A stretch of 64,000 nt of DNA from Gibbula magus (lineage: Eukaryota; Mollusca; Gastropoda; Trochida; Trochidae). The first letter of the stretch is position 1, and every line of letters starts with the position of its first letter. Shown piece by piece: positions 21,994 to 33,691 of this stretch. Under the pieces are notes generated by a model. The model had not been told where the DNA came from. It saw only the letters and a program-made list of their open reading frames with translations, and searched no databases. Both the position numbers and the translations under genes were made by a program. Location of the stretch: NCBI GenBank assembly GCA_936450465.1, contig OW388291.1, positions 80,489,436 through 80,553,435 of the forward strand, in the 5' to 3' direction.

Positions 21994-24240
21994 TACATAA
22001 AGCTTCAAAGGTAAATATTGGTTTTATTAGATTAATAATATCTCATTATTTGCCATAATGTTATATTGCAATGTTTAATAACTGTACAAAAATGTCATCT
22101 AAAAATGAAATTATGCAATGTCTTATGGCTGTCGTGAAGTGACGAATCATTGAGGAATTAGGGAAGATCATGGATTATTTTAGAAACTTTAGCATTTACG
22201 ATGTTTTGACAGTTGTGTTTGACAGCTTGATATTGTGAACATTTGTGCAATCTGATATTTTTATATTTTTAAATACATTACAGACCGAACGTAATATTCA
22301 TTGTCTTCCAGCAGAAGACGTTTGTCAATGAGAAGGATATAATTTGAATGGAGCAATGATATATACATGACATGATATTTGATATTTCTCCTTACTGCAC
22401 AGACACACCAATTTAACACAGCTTCAAATACCTTAATACAAAAGGTTTGCAAATGGATTTTTACACCACTAAAATAGATAACATAAGATAAAATAGATGA
22501 ATTGAATAACATGAGTAAGAAATTGCTTCTGCTATGTTTCGTGATCTTAGTGACAAAATCAATAAAATCGGACATGGCGTTTAAGAATTAATCAAATTTA
22601 ATGTTTCTTTCTTCCCGTGGATTGATGAAGTGTACTAGAAGACCCCATAAAGCAACAAAGACTCGTGTTTAAACGGCACTGAAGTCGTAGACATAGGAGA
22701 GAAGTGTTCCCACATCAATATAAGCTGATAAACGCTCGTAAGAATAATGTGGCATTTCCTCTCAACTTCTTAAACTAAAACTGCGTCATGAAAACTGAAC
22801 GAGTGAATACTAGGATTGCCATCGTGACAAACTAAAAGAACAATTTACTCGAAATATAGGAAACTGTAACCTTTCTCTCTCTCTCCAGAATTTGGGAAAC
22901 ATAATAATATTTCTGCTAGTTTTCAAACATTAATGAATGGCAACTTTGCAATTGACGGTTCCATGTGCGTGTGTGATAACGGTTATGGCAAAACTAGTAA
23001 TTGATTGGGATATGGACAATGAATTCAAATACTTGACTTATCGCCATAAAAGAAAACAAGCGGCACTTTCCACATGATTCACTTATAAGATGTTTCTACT
23101 TCCAGGTCGATTACTGACTCCTGTTACTCTCCTTGTGTCGTTCTTATAACATGTCTAACGCTGTTTCGTTTCTATGTATGTTAAGACATGGAAATAATTT
23201 AATTTTTCTGTTTGACCATTTCCATGTAAAGTTTGGCGAGTGATACGTGTAAACTTACATGTGGACCCTGAACAAACAATTGATGCTGAATGTTTTTGCC
23301 CCCTAATCGAACATGTCGGGGATATATTGTTTTTCACATGTACATCTGTCCGCCTATACTTCTGAAGAACCTCTTACCTTGGCCATTAATTTTGATTGAT
23401 CAGTGATAGACCTTTTATACTTAACATGTGCATCCATTGGGAAATGAAGCCGTTCAGATGAGGTCATACGACATTTACCTTTTGATATTTTAAAAACACT
23501 TGGCCATCAATTTTGATCGGACATTGATAGTTTACCTTTAAAACTTAACTGGGTCATTCACATGAATTTTTTTTATCTTAAGAAGACTTTGATATTGTAT
23601 TATAAAAAATGGTTCTTTCCTGAGGCGTTAGTGTTTAACAATCACATCTTATTACTTATTATTACTTCATTAAGAAAATATAAAGCAGCCTTGAACTGTC
23701 GATAAAATGTGTCAATAATCCCCTTGAGAGAGACAACACATATTCCCCTGAGCTCCGAAAATCTAGACTCGCCAAATGTCTCTAGACTTTAAAAAATGCT
23801 CCTTTGCATTGTTTCCTCATCAATCTTGAAAGGCCAGATGGGCGTATGGCATGGACGGTCGTCCGTCATCTGTCGCCCTTCACCCATAACCGTTTCAATT
23901 TTTAACTTCTCCAGAACTGCTCAAAGCTGAAATTTTCTGGGAACGTACCTTGCACCTTGCTGATCAATGTTTTGTACCTTTAATCCTGATCCCATCTTCA
24001 ATATGGGCGTGGAATGCAGTTTCCCGAAAAACTTTAAACAACTTCCTGTCCGAAACCAGTCATTATAGGGAGCTAAACTTTTCAGAATAACATCTCTCTT
24101 AGATGATGACTCAAGTTTATTCTTTCAGATCTGACCCCACCCCTTCAAATATGAAAGCTGAAATGCTCAGAATAACATCTTTATAACATGTAGACTTTAG
24201 TTTATTCATTTGGTCAAAATAACCCCCCTCCCTAAATATG
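21994..24240. repeat. Tandem-array unit D, 3' portion, and start of unit E
   Basis: Blocks: 22050-22330 (paired with 10105-10380 and 28610-28850), 22370-23000 (paired with 5500-6060, 10420-11040 and 28860-29540), 23085-23260, 23340-23560, 23620-23840, and 23840-24230, which is the beginning of the next unit. The minus-strand 104-codon frame at 22261-22575 (MSDFIDFVTKI…) is open further here than in sister copies but has no recognisable domain. Confidence 0.75.
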
Positions 24241-24565
24241 GTCGTGCACAGGTGAAGTGTAGCGCAAACATGTTGCGCAACAGAGATAAACGACCAGTTT
24301 TCCCTAAGTGCGAACGAAGTGAGCAAAGGTTGGCAACGTCTTTCTCTCGACTGAAATCGAAATAATTTTGTATCGTCAAAGTTCAGTGTCCCAAAAATTC
24401 AAACTCGACACCCATTTGAACACAGAGTCGTGCTCTCTTAATCTCAACCCCATATGTTACATTTACACACGTAAATTATATACAATTAATTATTTTAAGC
24501 GCTCAGAGTGGCTTTTCTAGGAGTTCTCCGGCTTCGTTCTCACTTACAAACTTCCGCTATACGGA

Positions 24566-26085
24566 GTGAATGGATTCTACCTCGTCAAATACGTCACAAT
24601 ATGGCATTATGCATCTGTAACATCTTCTTTATCCATTCGAAACTTAACCCCTTTGGATAGAACAACCATACTGAAAAATCTAATTTTACCAAAATTAAAC
24701 CACCTATTTGCTTCTCTTCCAAATCCACCGGATGTTTCCGATTTATATGGGGAAACAAGCCCGATAAAGTTAGACATGACCAACTGATGTGTACTGTCAA
24801 AGAGGGTGGTCTCAATGCTCCCTATATAAAAGAAATCATTCAAGCTCAAAACATTCCTGCCATAAGACGTTTTTACAGTAACCACTCAAAAGTTTGTAAT
24901 CTTTTTGTTCAAAATTTACCTAAACTTGGAACTGCAACAATTTTTTAAAACAACTGTCCAAACTTAAGAAAACAAATTATTCCACTTGCTCGTAATGATT
25001 TCTACCTTGACTTTCTCAATGCATGGTGGGACCTACTATCTGGGCATGGGGAAATAGATTCACAGAATAACATTACTTAGCAACTCATCTGGTGTAACCA
25101 GAACATCTTGATTGATAGAAAAGCCTTCTTTTTTTCTTTTCTTTTCTTTACCGAAAATGGAATGTTTTTATAAATGACCTTCTGAATGACTCTGGTAAAT
25201 TCATGTCCTATGATATGTTTGAAAATGTATTCAAGGTTCAAACAAATTATCTAGAACACTATGGAGTCATCAACTCCATAAAAACCTTCTTGAAAAACAA
25301 GGACATGAAATTAGAAACCATTAGAAAAAAGTTCAACACTTCAAAAGTTCAAAAGTTCAATACTAAATGTTTTGATTAGAGGAAAGAACGTCAATTATTT
25401 TACAGGACTCCACTTAATACGAAATCAATAACAAATCAGCACTGCGAAAAATGGAATATGATACTTAGAAATAAAGTTGATACAAATACTTGGCAACACT
25501 ACAACCATATTCCGTTTCGCTGGTCGAAAGGCACTCATTTTTAAACTCCTACGCCATTTCCTACCAACAAATAGACTTTTTAAAATTAATTATATTGATC
25601 ATGATTCATGCAGCTATTGCTCTAGTACTTTAGAGACACATCTATTTTATGATTGTAGCAAAGTTACTCCTTTTTGGCAAGAACTTGAAAATTGGCTTAA
25701 CAATAAATTGGATTTAAATTTGAACTTCACTAAAGAACAAATTCTAATTGGATTCCGATGGAAACATAATGATCCATTTAATGTTATCTTAATTCTCTTC
25801 AAAACTTAATTTTCAACCATAAGAGATCATCACAAATGCCAACATTTCAGTTGTTTGCAACAGGTGCTTAAAAACTATTATGGATTGACTAGATATACTG
25901 CTACGATAACCTCAAACATTGACCACTTTTTCAAATTCTGGTCAACATGTCATGTTCTGTTTCGTGATTGATGCTTTCATGTGCGTGTATAATATATTCT
26001 GTTTGTTTTCTATGATTGTTGACATTGTGGTGTAAACACGACCGGAGTCGATATACCTTGTTAATAAGAAAATAAACAAATTATA
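24566..26085 (+). pseudogene. L1/Tx1-like LINE fragment (C-terminal part of ORF2)
   Basis: The plus strand reads IRNLTPLDRTTILKNLILPK and LNHLFASLPNPPD (24630-24735), the LTP-x-GR-x-T-x-IK…LPK-x-x-HLF…LPNPP motif of L1-like elements. VKEGGLNAPYIKEI follows after a frameshift near 24790. After several stops and shifts, the open piece 25477-25809 ends with CSYCSSTLETHLFYDC, the Cys-Cys-His-Cys motif, and FWQELENWL. AATAAA near 26068 closes the element. The 5' junction is unclear, somewhere after 24350. It carries at least four frameshifts or stops and so is an old, dead copy. It interrupts array unit E. Confidence 0.85.
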
Positions 26086-26149
26086 AAAATCTCTTCTTTA
26101 TTGCTTTCATAGTAACACTGCTAATGATACATTTACTTTTCCTCCCGTT

Positions 26150-29100
26150 TAACTTCTTAATCGTTGCAACTGAAATCTCTTCAAACTGTTTGAACCTCTT
26201 ATGACTAAACTTGACTAGAAAAATGATTTACCACTGAATAACTATCAACCATGTCAATGTAACGTATTAATCCTTCAGAGGCAGTTGCAGCAATCCTTTG
26301 ATAGACAGACAGACATGTGTTATTTTGGCTTGTAATGTTGAGTGTACAGCAGATAGTTGTATATGCGGGTGTTTGTTGTGCGTGTTTAAAACTAATAAGG
26401 TACATGTTTATTCACTTATGTTTATTTAGTGTTCTGCTAAAGTGTATGTATACTCCAAATGAGAGCTGTTATACACAACTGAAATCTCTTCAAACTGTTT
26501 GAACTTAATTTAACTGGTATCATGTGTAGAGTATATGTTTCCTTTATTTTCCGCTTAACATTAGTCACATGGAAACCGCCACTCAAATGCATGTTACCAA
26601 ACTCAGCATACAGGGTATATCGAAGTGTTGCCTGTAAAACTGCCTTCTTTAAGAAGATCTTTTAAAATATGGTTTTGTTATAAACCTCCAAAACCTTCAT
26701 ACAATTATACTTCTTGCAAAAAATAACGAACCATGATCATGTTTACATGAATACTTGTTTACAATACATAATTAATAAAGCATGATAGAAAAGATTTTCC
26801 AATGTAAAGTATGTCGTTGTGTATGAAACTCCTCTCTGAGATGTATATCTAATGATTTAAAGTAAACCATCTTGATAAATAAAAAACCTCCAAATTGTAT
26901 CTATGGCAACCTCTTTGCTTTCATAATTTATTATTTTTCATCTGTAAATGTTTGAACGTTATAAAATTAACCTCCAAATTGTATGGCAACGGGTTTCAAA
27001 GTTCAGTGAATGTTTGAATGTACAGTTATACGCTGTTTTTTCCATATAAGGATTTCTCTTTAGTAGAGCAAAATTTAATCACCACATTCCAAGAAGTCTG
27101 AATCATAAAGATACGTCTTGTCAGTTTTCAAGCTATTAGTTTTTATATTCGAGGTTTTTACTTTTCAAGTCCACTTGCAGAATAGCCCTCAGCAACATAG
27201 TAATAACACAACGAACATACAAATATGACAAATACGTGGATATATCCTATGTTAAATTTTGAAAACATGATCTAAATAGATTTTTAAACTGCAACATTGT
27301 CATACTCATTAACAATATCCTAAATGTGAAAAGCAAACTTGTCAAAATGAATATTGTAAAACGTCCTGTAGGGTTTCTAAACGTTTCTCCCAATCAGAAG
27401 ATAGCCCAGGGGTGAGTGTTATGTAGATGTCAACAAGGCTTTTATTAGTCTAAAGTGACTCACATTTTCTAGGACGGAGGCATGTATGGTGAACACCTGG
27501 CATTGCCTTTCACAATCTCTGATTCATTCAAAATTTAACAAAACATACTTTTTTCTTCTCAAAAAGTGCTTCTCCATAATAAATTGGCATTATGATATAG
27601 TAAATAAATAGAGATTATTACCCAAAGGAATTGTGTCATATAGATTACTGCAAAAGACTGTTCTACGGCAAGCCAGAGAAACTTCTTGCCAAGCTCCAGA
27701 ATGACAATGTGCAGAACACTGGAGCAAGGATCATCAGCAGCAGAAAGAAGCACTGTCACGTTACCGCCCGCTTGAAGTCCTCGCACTGGCTGCCGATGGC
27801 AGTACAACCTACAGCCTCTGTACTATGGTATGTCAGAAGAACTCCCCGAAAAGCTCCAGAGTGTGCAGAACACTGCTACAAGGATTTTCAGCAGAACAAA
27901 GAAGCACTGTCACATCACCTCGCTTGGAGTCCATGCCCTGGTTGCGATAAAGAGTGGAGTTAAGACTGTCACACTTGCTAGTGTTATCATGCAAATTGCT
28001 CCAAGCTACCTGTGTGATATCATATCAAAGTACAGCCCCGTGAGAATGATAAGTGCAGCAAATCTTGATCTTAGAGAGATCCCAAAATATTAACATGTAT
28101 ATAAATATCATATTTAAGTACTCGATAAAATCGCTTTAAAAAATAATTTTACAGAAGAAAAGGAAATTTGTATTGTCCATGAGAGAGTGAGTGTTATACA
28201 CAAATTTGCATGAGTTTCGTAAAAGACTATGGTACACTTTCTGGTGTAATGCTTTTCATTCCATTTGAAATGTGCAAAAGTACCAATAAAACGGCCCACT
28301 ACTCCAGTATCCAGTGAATATATACAGCAATATCCTACTTTAATATCTGGACAAATAAATAACTACATTGTTCTTATCAATTCTATTAATGCGTTAATTT
28401 CATGTGAATCTAATTGGTTGATTTCATTGAGTGAAATTCTACTTGTAAAATGACATATGGTAATTTAAATGTCAAATAAAAAATACTTTAATAAATGAGG
28501 TACCTTTTGAGAATGAAGTATATGGGTCATCCTTATTAACCACGTAACTGACGAGGCTGTAAAAGGTTGATCTAACTTAACAAAGTTTGTTACTTTATTT
28601 GCCATAATGTTATTTTACAATTTTTAATAACTGTACAAAATGGTTATCTAAAAATGAAATTATGCAATGTCTTATGATCGTCGTGAAGTGCCGAATCACT
28701 CAGGAATTAAGGAAGATCATGGATTCTTTCAGAATCTTTAGCATGTACGATATTTTGACAGTTTTGTTTGTCAGCTTTATATTGTGAACATTTGTGCAAT
28801 CTCATATTGTTTATATGTTTAAATACATAATATTCAGTGTCTTCTAGCAATGGAGCAAAGCTGTATACATAACATGATATTTGATAGTTCTCCTTACTGC
28901 ACAGACACACTAAATTAACACAGTTCCACATATCTTAATAAGAAAGGTTTGGAAATAGATGTTTACACCACTACAGGAATATAAAATAGATGAATTGAAT
29001 AACATGGGTAAGAAATCCGAAAACACATCAAAACTCCTAAAAATATAATTGCTTTCCCTATGTTCCATGATCTTAGTGACAAAATCAATAAAATCGGACA

Positions 29101-29840
29101 TGGCGTTTAAGAATTAATCAAATTTAATGTTTCTTTCTTCCTGTGGAATGATGAAGTGTACTAGGAGACCCCATAAAGCGACAGAGATTCGTGTTTAAAC
29201 AGCACTGAAGTCGTAGACACAGGCGAGAAGTGTTCCCACATCGCATAAAAGCTAAGAAGCACTTTACTCATAAGAAATATGGCATTTCCTCTCAACTTCT
29301 TAAAGTAAAACTGCGTCATGAAAAGTGAACGAGTGAATACCAGGGTTGCCGTCGAGAACAGACTTCAAGAATAAATCACTTGAAATAAAGGAAACTGTAT
29401 CTCTGTTCCGTATTTGTTAATTTTGAATTTGGGAAACATAGTAATATGTCTGCCCGTGTTTAAACATTAACGAATGGGAACTTTGGAATTGACTGTTCCA
29501 TGTACATGTGTGATAACGATTATGGCAAAACCTTAACTAGTAATTGATTGGCATATGGACAATTCATTCAAATACTTGACTTATTGCCATATAAGAAAAC
29601 ATGCAGTCAAAGAGAAGATGCACTTTCCACACGATTCACTTATAAGATGTTTCTACTTCCAGGTCGATTACTGAATCCTGTTTCTCTCCTTGTGTCGTTC
29701 TTATAACATGTCTAACATTTCTTGGATTCTGTCTGTGCGAAGCAATGGATATAATGGCACTATCAATTCCCGTGTGACAATTACGTTGTAAGATTGGGCG
29801 AGTGAACTTCTAAAATAGAAGAACATTATGGACTCTGAAC
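26150..29840. repeat. Tandem-array unit E, most complete copy
   Basis: Shows the unit order with least interruption: 26160-26450, 26519-26720, 26890-27250, 27270-27485, retroelement scrap 27618-28095, 28105-28590, 28610-28850, 28860-29540 and 29635-29830. Because the TIR element and the hairpin are absent, it is the reference for mapping insertions in unit D. Short frames (for example 28707-28931 and 28910-29101) are not shared in full with other units. Confidence 0.8.
27618..28095 (+). pseudogene. CR1/L2-like LINE fragment with internal duplication, copy 2
   Basis: Nearly the same sequence as 19485-19965. It reads HIDYCKRLFYGKPEKLLAKL…VQNTGARII…SSHWLP and then a second round, SEELPEKLQSVQNTATRIFS…MQIAPSYLCDIISKYSPV, open to 28093. 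The second round is longer here than in copy 1. It was carried along with the array unit and was not inserted twice. Confidence 0.8.
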
Positions 29841-30467
29841 AAACGTTTTTAGTTTTTTTTATGTTCTTTCTTATACTTGATTAAGGAAATAAGAATGAAT
29901 AAGCGGCGTACAGAACACGTATTGACTGTGACTATACAAAGAGTCCAGGCTGTCTAGACTGGGCAAATGCCTCAAAACTAAAGGAGTCGCCTTTGTATTT
30001 TGTTCTGGAGTTTGAATGAAAGACTATCCTAATTTTTGAATGTGGTATTAAAAGGATTACTATATTCCATGTTCCCTATGCCCATTTCATTTATTAAGGA
30101 TATACAGTGGGCTACGCATTTATATTCTTAATTCACCTCGTCGTAATTTAGATTTATTTTAATCTTCTAGGATTTGATATGCAAGAGTACATGAATATTT
30201 GATTCAGTAAATAATTTTTTTTTCAAATTTGATATTTCTCATTTTTACAAGTTTTTGTTTTCATTCAATGTATTTGTCCTTATATTAACGAGATCAATGA
30301 ACAATACTTTTAGTAATTACGCATAAGATAAAATGTTACTTGAGGCAAACCCATTGCCCATAAGTAAATACATCCATAAAGACATCACACAGAGTAATTT
30401 GTTATAAACAAATTTTAATTGGGAAAATAAGGTTCTCTGGATGAATGGAATATTAATTCAGACCTTT

Positions 30468-30577
30468 GGGGGGAGGGGGGAGGGGGGGAGGGGGGGAAGG
30501 GGGGGGGGGGGGGGTAGGGGGTGGGAAGGGGGGGGGGGGGGGGGGGGGGGGGGGTAGGGGGTGGGAAGGGGGGGGGG
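30468..30577. repeat. G-rich tract with an internal 40-bp duplication
   Basis: About 110 bases of almost pure G. The 20-mer ggggtagggggtgggaaggg occurs at 30511-30530 and again at 30551-30570. Many G runs could form G-quadruplexes. Frames through it give only poly-Gly or poly-Pro. Sequencing or assembly error is quite possible here. Confidence 0.9.
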
Positions 30578-31129
30578 ACACTTTCAACAAATTGGCAGTC
30601 TTATCATTTGTATACCTCTCATTCTTTGTGTTTGTCAATAACGTAACTTGAACTCTTTCAAGAGAAGGATCATTTTAGCTTATCTCGTATGTGTGGGATA
30701 TCGATCAAGAACTTGGCAATGTACGTTACGACTGGTAAACAAATACATCAGGTATATAACCTGTTTTCTGGAAACATTATGGTAAAACTAGAATCATAGT
30801 TTTCGAACTGCGGTTGTCTGATGTGGTAAATACTTCGTACTCGTGAATCAGCCACACATATTCGAGGATAGATGTAATGGAGATTGTATGAACCACACAC
30901 TAGAAATTTAATATTTCTTCTGAAAAGGAAAACTTTTGTTAAAATATATATATTTTTAATTGATCTCGATTTACAGAGGAAGCAATGTTAAATACGATTG
31001 ACTTTCGCCTGGTGTCAATCCTGCCATATAGTTGAAAACGGTCCCGTTGATTCTCAGAATAGAAGAGAAATTTAGTTCTGCTGGCCAACTTAAAGAATGT
31101 TAAGAAGGCCTGGATAATAAGTAGATCAA

Positions 31130-31320
31130 AGACAGCTAGACATTCAATTTAGACAATCAAACTTCAATAACATTTAATACATGTAAATGATAACAATTAA
31201 GTCACCTTTTTTCAGAGAGAGCTGATACATTCAATTCAGAAAATCAAATTTCAATAATATTAAATAAATGGAAATAATTATAGCAATATATTTTCTGCTA
31301 CAGAGAGATGATATGCCACC
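31130..31320. repeat. Tandem duplication, about 87 bp
   Basis: Two copies of a segment with 'acattcaatt(c/t)aga(c/a)aatcaaa' and 'tttcaataa', starting near 31138 and 31225 and both ending before 'agagagctgat / agagagatgat'. Non-coding. Confidence 0.6.
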
Positions 31321-31804
31321 TACACTGCAGTCGCGCTAAAACCATGATGTATAGGCACCTCCCGATCGGATCTAGTTAAGTTAGAGCTTCCTATATATAC
31401 ACTTCACCCCTTCTTGTATAAAATAAATGTAATAGCAATTTAAATGGTCACCTCTGGATGGATCAAGATGAAAGAGTCCGGATAGGAGCAACACAAGGTA
31501 CATGTCTTACTTTATAGCTGATAATCTCTTCATGTTCACCTTCCTATATCCCCAGCTAAGCCTGCTGGATTCCCAAGTCATTAAAAGGTAAGCTGCGGTT
31601 CCATGTCACCGAGTTGGGCCATCTGTGGATGTCGGACGGTTCACTTGTCAACTTCACCTTTGTTGTCACTTTCATGACAGAACTTGTACGGTTATCAGGT
31701 GAAGTAAACCTCTTGACTTTAAAGATGGGAACGAAGATTTGGAAAATTTAATATTCGACATGCTAAAGCCACTTTATGTGTCCACTGACCGTGATTTTAT
31801 CACA

Positions 31805-32450
31805 TCACATTTGATCAATCACGATCTTTTTGTTTCTTATTTTTTTAGGAATTGAAACGACACATCGACGAAGGTTGTTTTCTATGATTTGTTCAATAAT
31901 ATCTCCGTTTCGTTCGTCTTCTGGTTCAAGAAAACTTCCATATTGTGAAAGTGAGTCGACTAAATGCGATCTAGTATCTACAGGCTTCCAACCTGCAAAC
32001 ACAAACACTGATATATAGGCTACCTAGCTCACGTTTTGAAGGGAAATATTCCTGTACGTTTATGTTAGACATCCAGGTCCAGTTCTTCAGATTCGATAGA
32101 AAAAAGAACAAGTTGCAACTATTGCAAATAGTGTAATCTGAAATGTAACGATGTTACTCGTGTTAACTATACAGATATCATTTATTTATAAGACATTCAG
32201 AAGTTTTAATGGCCATGTTGAAAGAAACATGCATAAACGACTTCTTTAATAACTCCCTACCATTGGTCAGTCTGCTTGATTACGAACCAAGAATCTCTGT
32301 CAAACATAAATAAAGAAGGCGTCTTCCATGTTCTCTACATCTGAGAGCAACACTGAGACATATGTCAGTCACTCATCAGAGGGATGGGTGCTGTTATAGA
32401 GTGAAAGTCTTACCAATATCGGGAACACGAGGAACCATGACACACGCCAT
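31805..32450 (-). CDS. Unrecognised small protein, two-exon model (74 residues)
   Basis: Minus-strand exon 1 is 32450-32414 (37 nt, ATGGCGTGTGTCATGG…GATATTG|gtaagact), the intron is 421 bp, and exon 2 is 31992-31805 (188 nt, tgtgtttgcag|GTTGGAAGCC…TGA). The join is phase 1 and keeps frame: MACVMVPRVPDIG, then WKPVDTRSHLVDSLSQYG. Exon 2 continues GSFLEPEDERNGDIIEQIIE and NNLRRCVVSIPKKIRNKKIV, with the composition of a real protein: acidic then basic, no low complexity. An in-frame TGA directly precedes the ATG. Exon 2 is the firmer part. The first exon may instead be 32771-32684, which also ends in PDIG at phase 1. I do not recognise the family. It lies just outside the array's right edge. Confidence 0.45.
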
Positions 32451-32683
32451 TCATTCCCATAATCTCCCTACTAATTTTACCTCTTCACTTCAATTTCAAC
32501 ATTTATTTTTCTAATTTTGGATTCTTTTTCAATTTACTACGAACATGTAATGATATTTCAAATAGACAATTCTCAGTATTCCAGTATTTGTATTACAGTA
32601 ATATATACAAAAGTAGCATTCAAGTGAAAGAAGAGGCGAGAATTGAAACGTTAAGCTTACGATTCTGTTCTATAAGTATTTAC

Positions 32684-32771
32684 CTATATCCGGGTGTATA
32701 ACAACAACGCTACCACCCGATCCACGACGGCCATTTGTCTTCCTAAACAACTCTTCTCTGTGAATGCACGG
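32684..32771 (-). CDS. Candidate alternative exon of the 31.8-kb gene
   Basis: The minus strand shows gtgacag|CCGTGC … GATATAG|gtaaat, 88 nt open throughout, encoding PCIHREELFRKTNGRRGSGG then SVVVIHPDIG. Like exon 1 at 32414-32450, it ends in P-D-I-G at phase 1, so it would splice in frame to the WKPVDTR exon. It could be the ordinary internal exon, with 32414-32450 a second form. No start codon is available in it, so more exons would be needed upstream. Confidence 0.35.
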
Positions 32772-33439
32772 CTGTCACAACGGGATACGACTTAATGGCT
32801 TTATCGAAACAAATGGAACCCTCTACATTCAAGATATCATTATCGTCGATAAAAGCTAAACCACCCTAGTTACAGGTTATTCCTTATCGTTTTAGGAACG
32901 CGATAGATGTGTTTGTAGCTTAAAATCTCGTCAAAGTAAAGCTTGAAAGTATCCGATAGATCTGGATGTTTTTAAATATAGAGCCATTGTCCCAGTTTCC
33001 CTGGGTAATTACACTGCTTCCTGTTGTGGGAGGCATACGTTTGATATTACTGATGACCCCATTGTCAGTTGATAACTCGTGTTATAGATGAAGGTGCTAC
33101 ACGTGCTGACACAATGATTTATAGCCCCAGTTTCAGGATAATGTTTGCACTTTTTCAAAATGACTTGTATCATGTTTATGGTTGGCACGATATTATCATA
33201 GTACATGTAGCTTATTAACGAATGAAAGGAAAGGTTTAGATTGAACACCTGGAATCATCACTTTTTGTTTATCTATGTACACATTTCTTTGCACAAGTAT
33301 TAGAGTAGTTTTATTGCTTAACACGAACATGTCGTTATTACTCTTGGTAAATGAAGGAAGTAAGCTGTCCTTCGGGTATAAAGGATCAGTCCATCATGCA
33401 AAAAGCGGTTAATAGCGATATTTATTTTATTTTCATCTG
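32772..33439. other. No supported gene
   Basis: The minus-strand frame at 33009-33248 and another unlisted frame through 33000-33090 are open, but they lack splice signals that I would trust. I see no repeats. Confidence 0.4.
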
Positions 33440-33691
33440 TAAATCATAATTATGACAGAAAGACATATTTACCAAATAATATTTGATAAATACCAAAGAT
33501 ACAGCGTTTAAATCCTTATTAAGTTCATATGGTGAAGACAATATTTAAAAAGTGTCTTTATTCGTTAAACATGCCATTCATTGTTGAAAATTAGTTATAA
33601 ACTTTTCACTTGTAAAATACGTATGTATAACTCTGTAAACTATATATTCCTTGAATACAATAAACGTTTTGTCTTGTCTTGTCTTGTCTTC
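33440..33691 (+). pseudogene. 3' end of a degenerate LINE with a TTGTC tail
   Basis: A frame reads AFKSLLSSYGEDNI, a stop, then KVSLFVKHA, which resembles the extreme C-terminus of LINE ORF2 proteins such as the copy at 62.3 kb (EDVVLKLSLFIKHG). It is followed by AATAAA near 33659 and four TTGTC units to 33691. Only the last roughly 250 bp of the element were inserted or survive. Confidence 0.6.

Larger units (their letters stand above)
30190..31560. repeat. Last recognisable array segment (paired with 11590-13010)
   Basis: Collinear but diverged match to 11590-13010, with a G-rich tract inserted at 30468. It marks the right boundary of the array: no further blocks of the unit are seen after about 31560. 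Confidence 0.65.

Noticed and set aside
22261..22575. 104-codon frame as a real gene
   Set aside because: It lies in an array block, and the sister copies at 5.6, 10.6 and 29.1 kb break its frame; reported only as a recurring relic.
30453..30651. Pro-rich and Gly-rich frames on both strands
   Set aside because: They are simply translations of the G homopolymer tract.
33009..33248. Further upstream exons of the 31.8-kb gene
   Set aside because: Two frames are open here, but neither has acceptor and donor sites at a compatible phase that I could trust.
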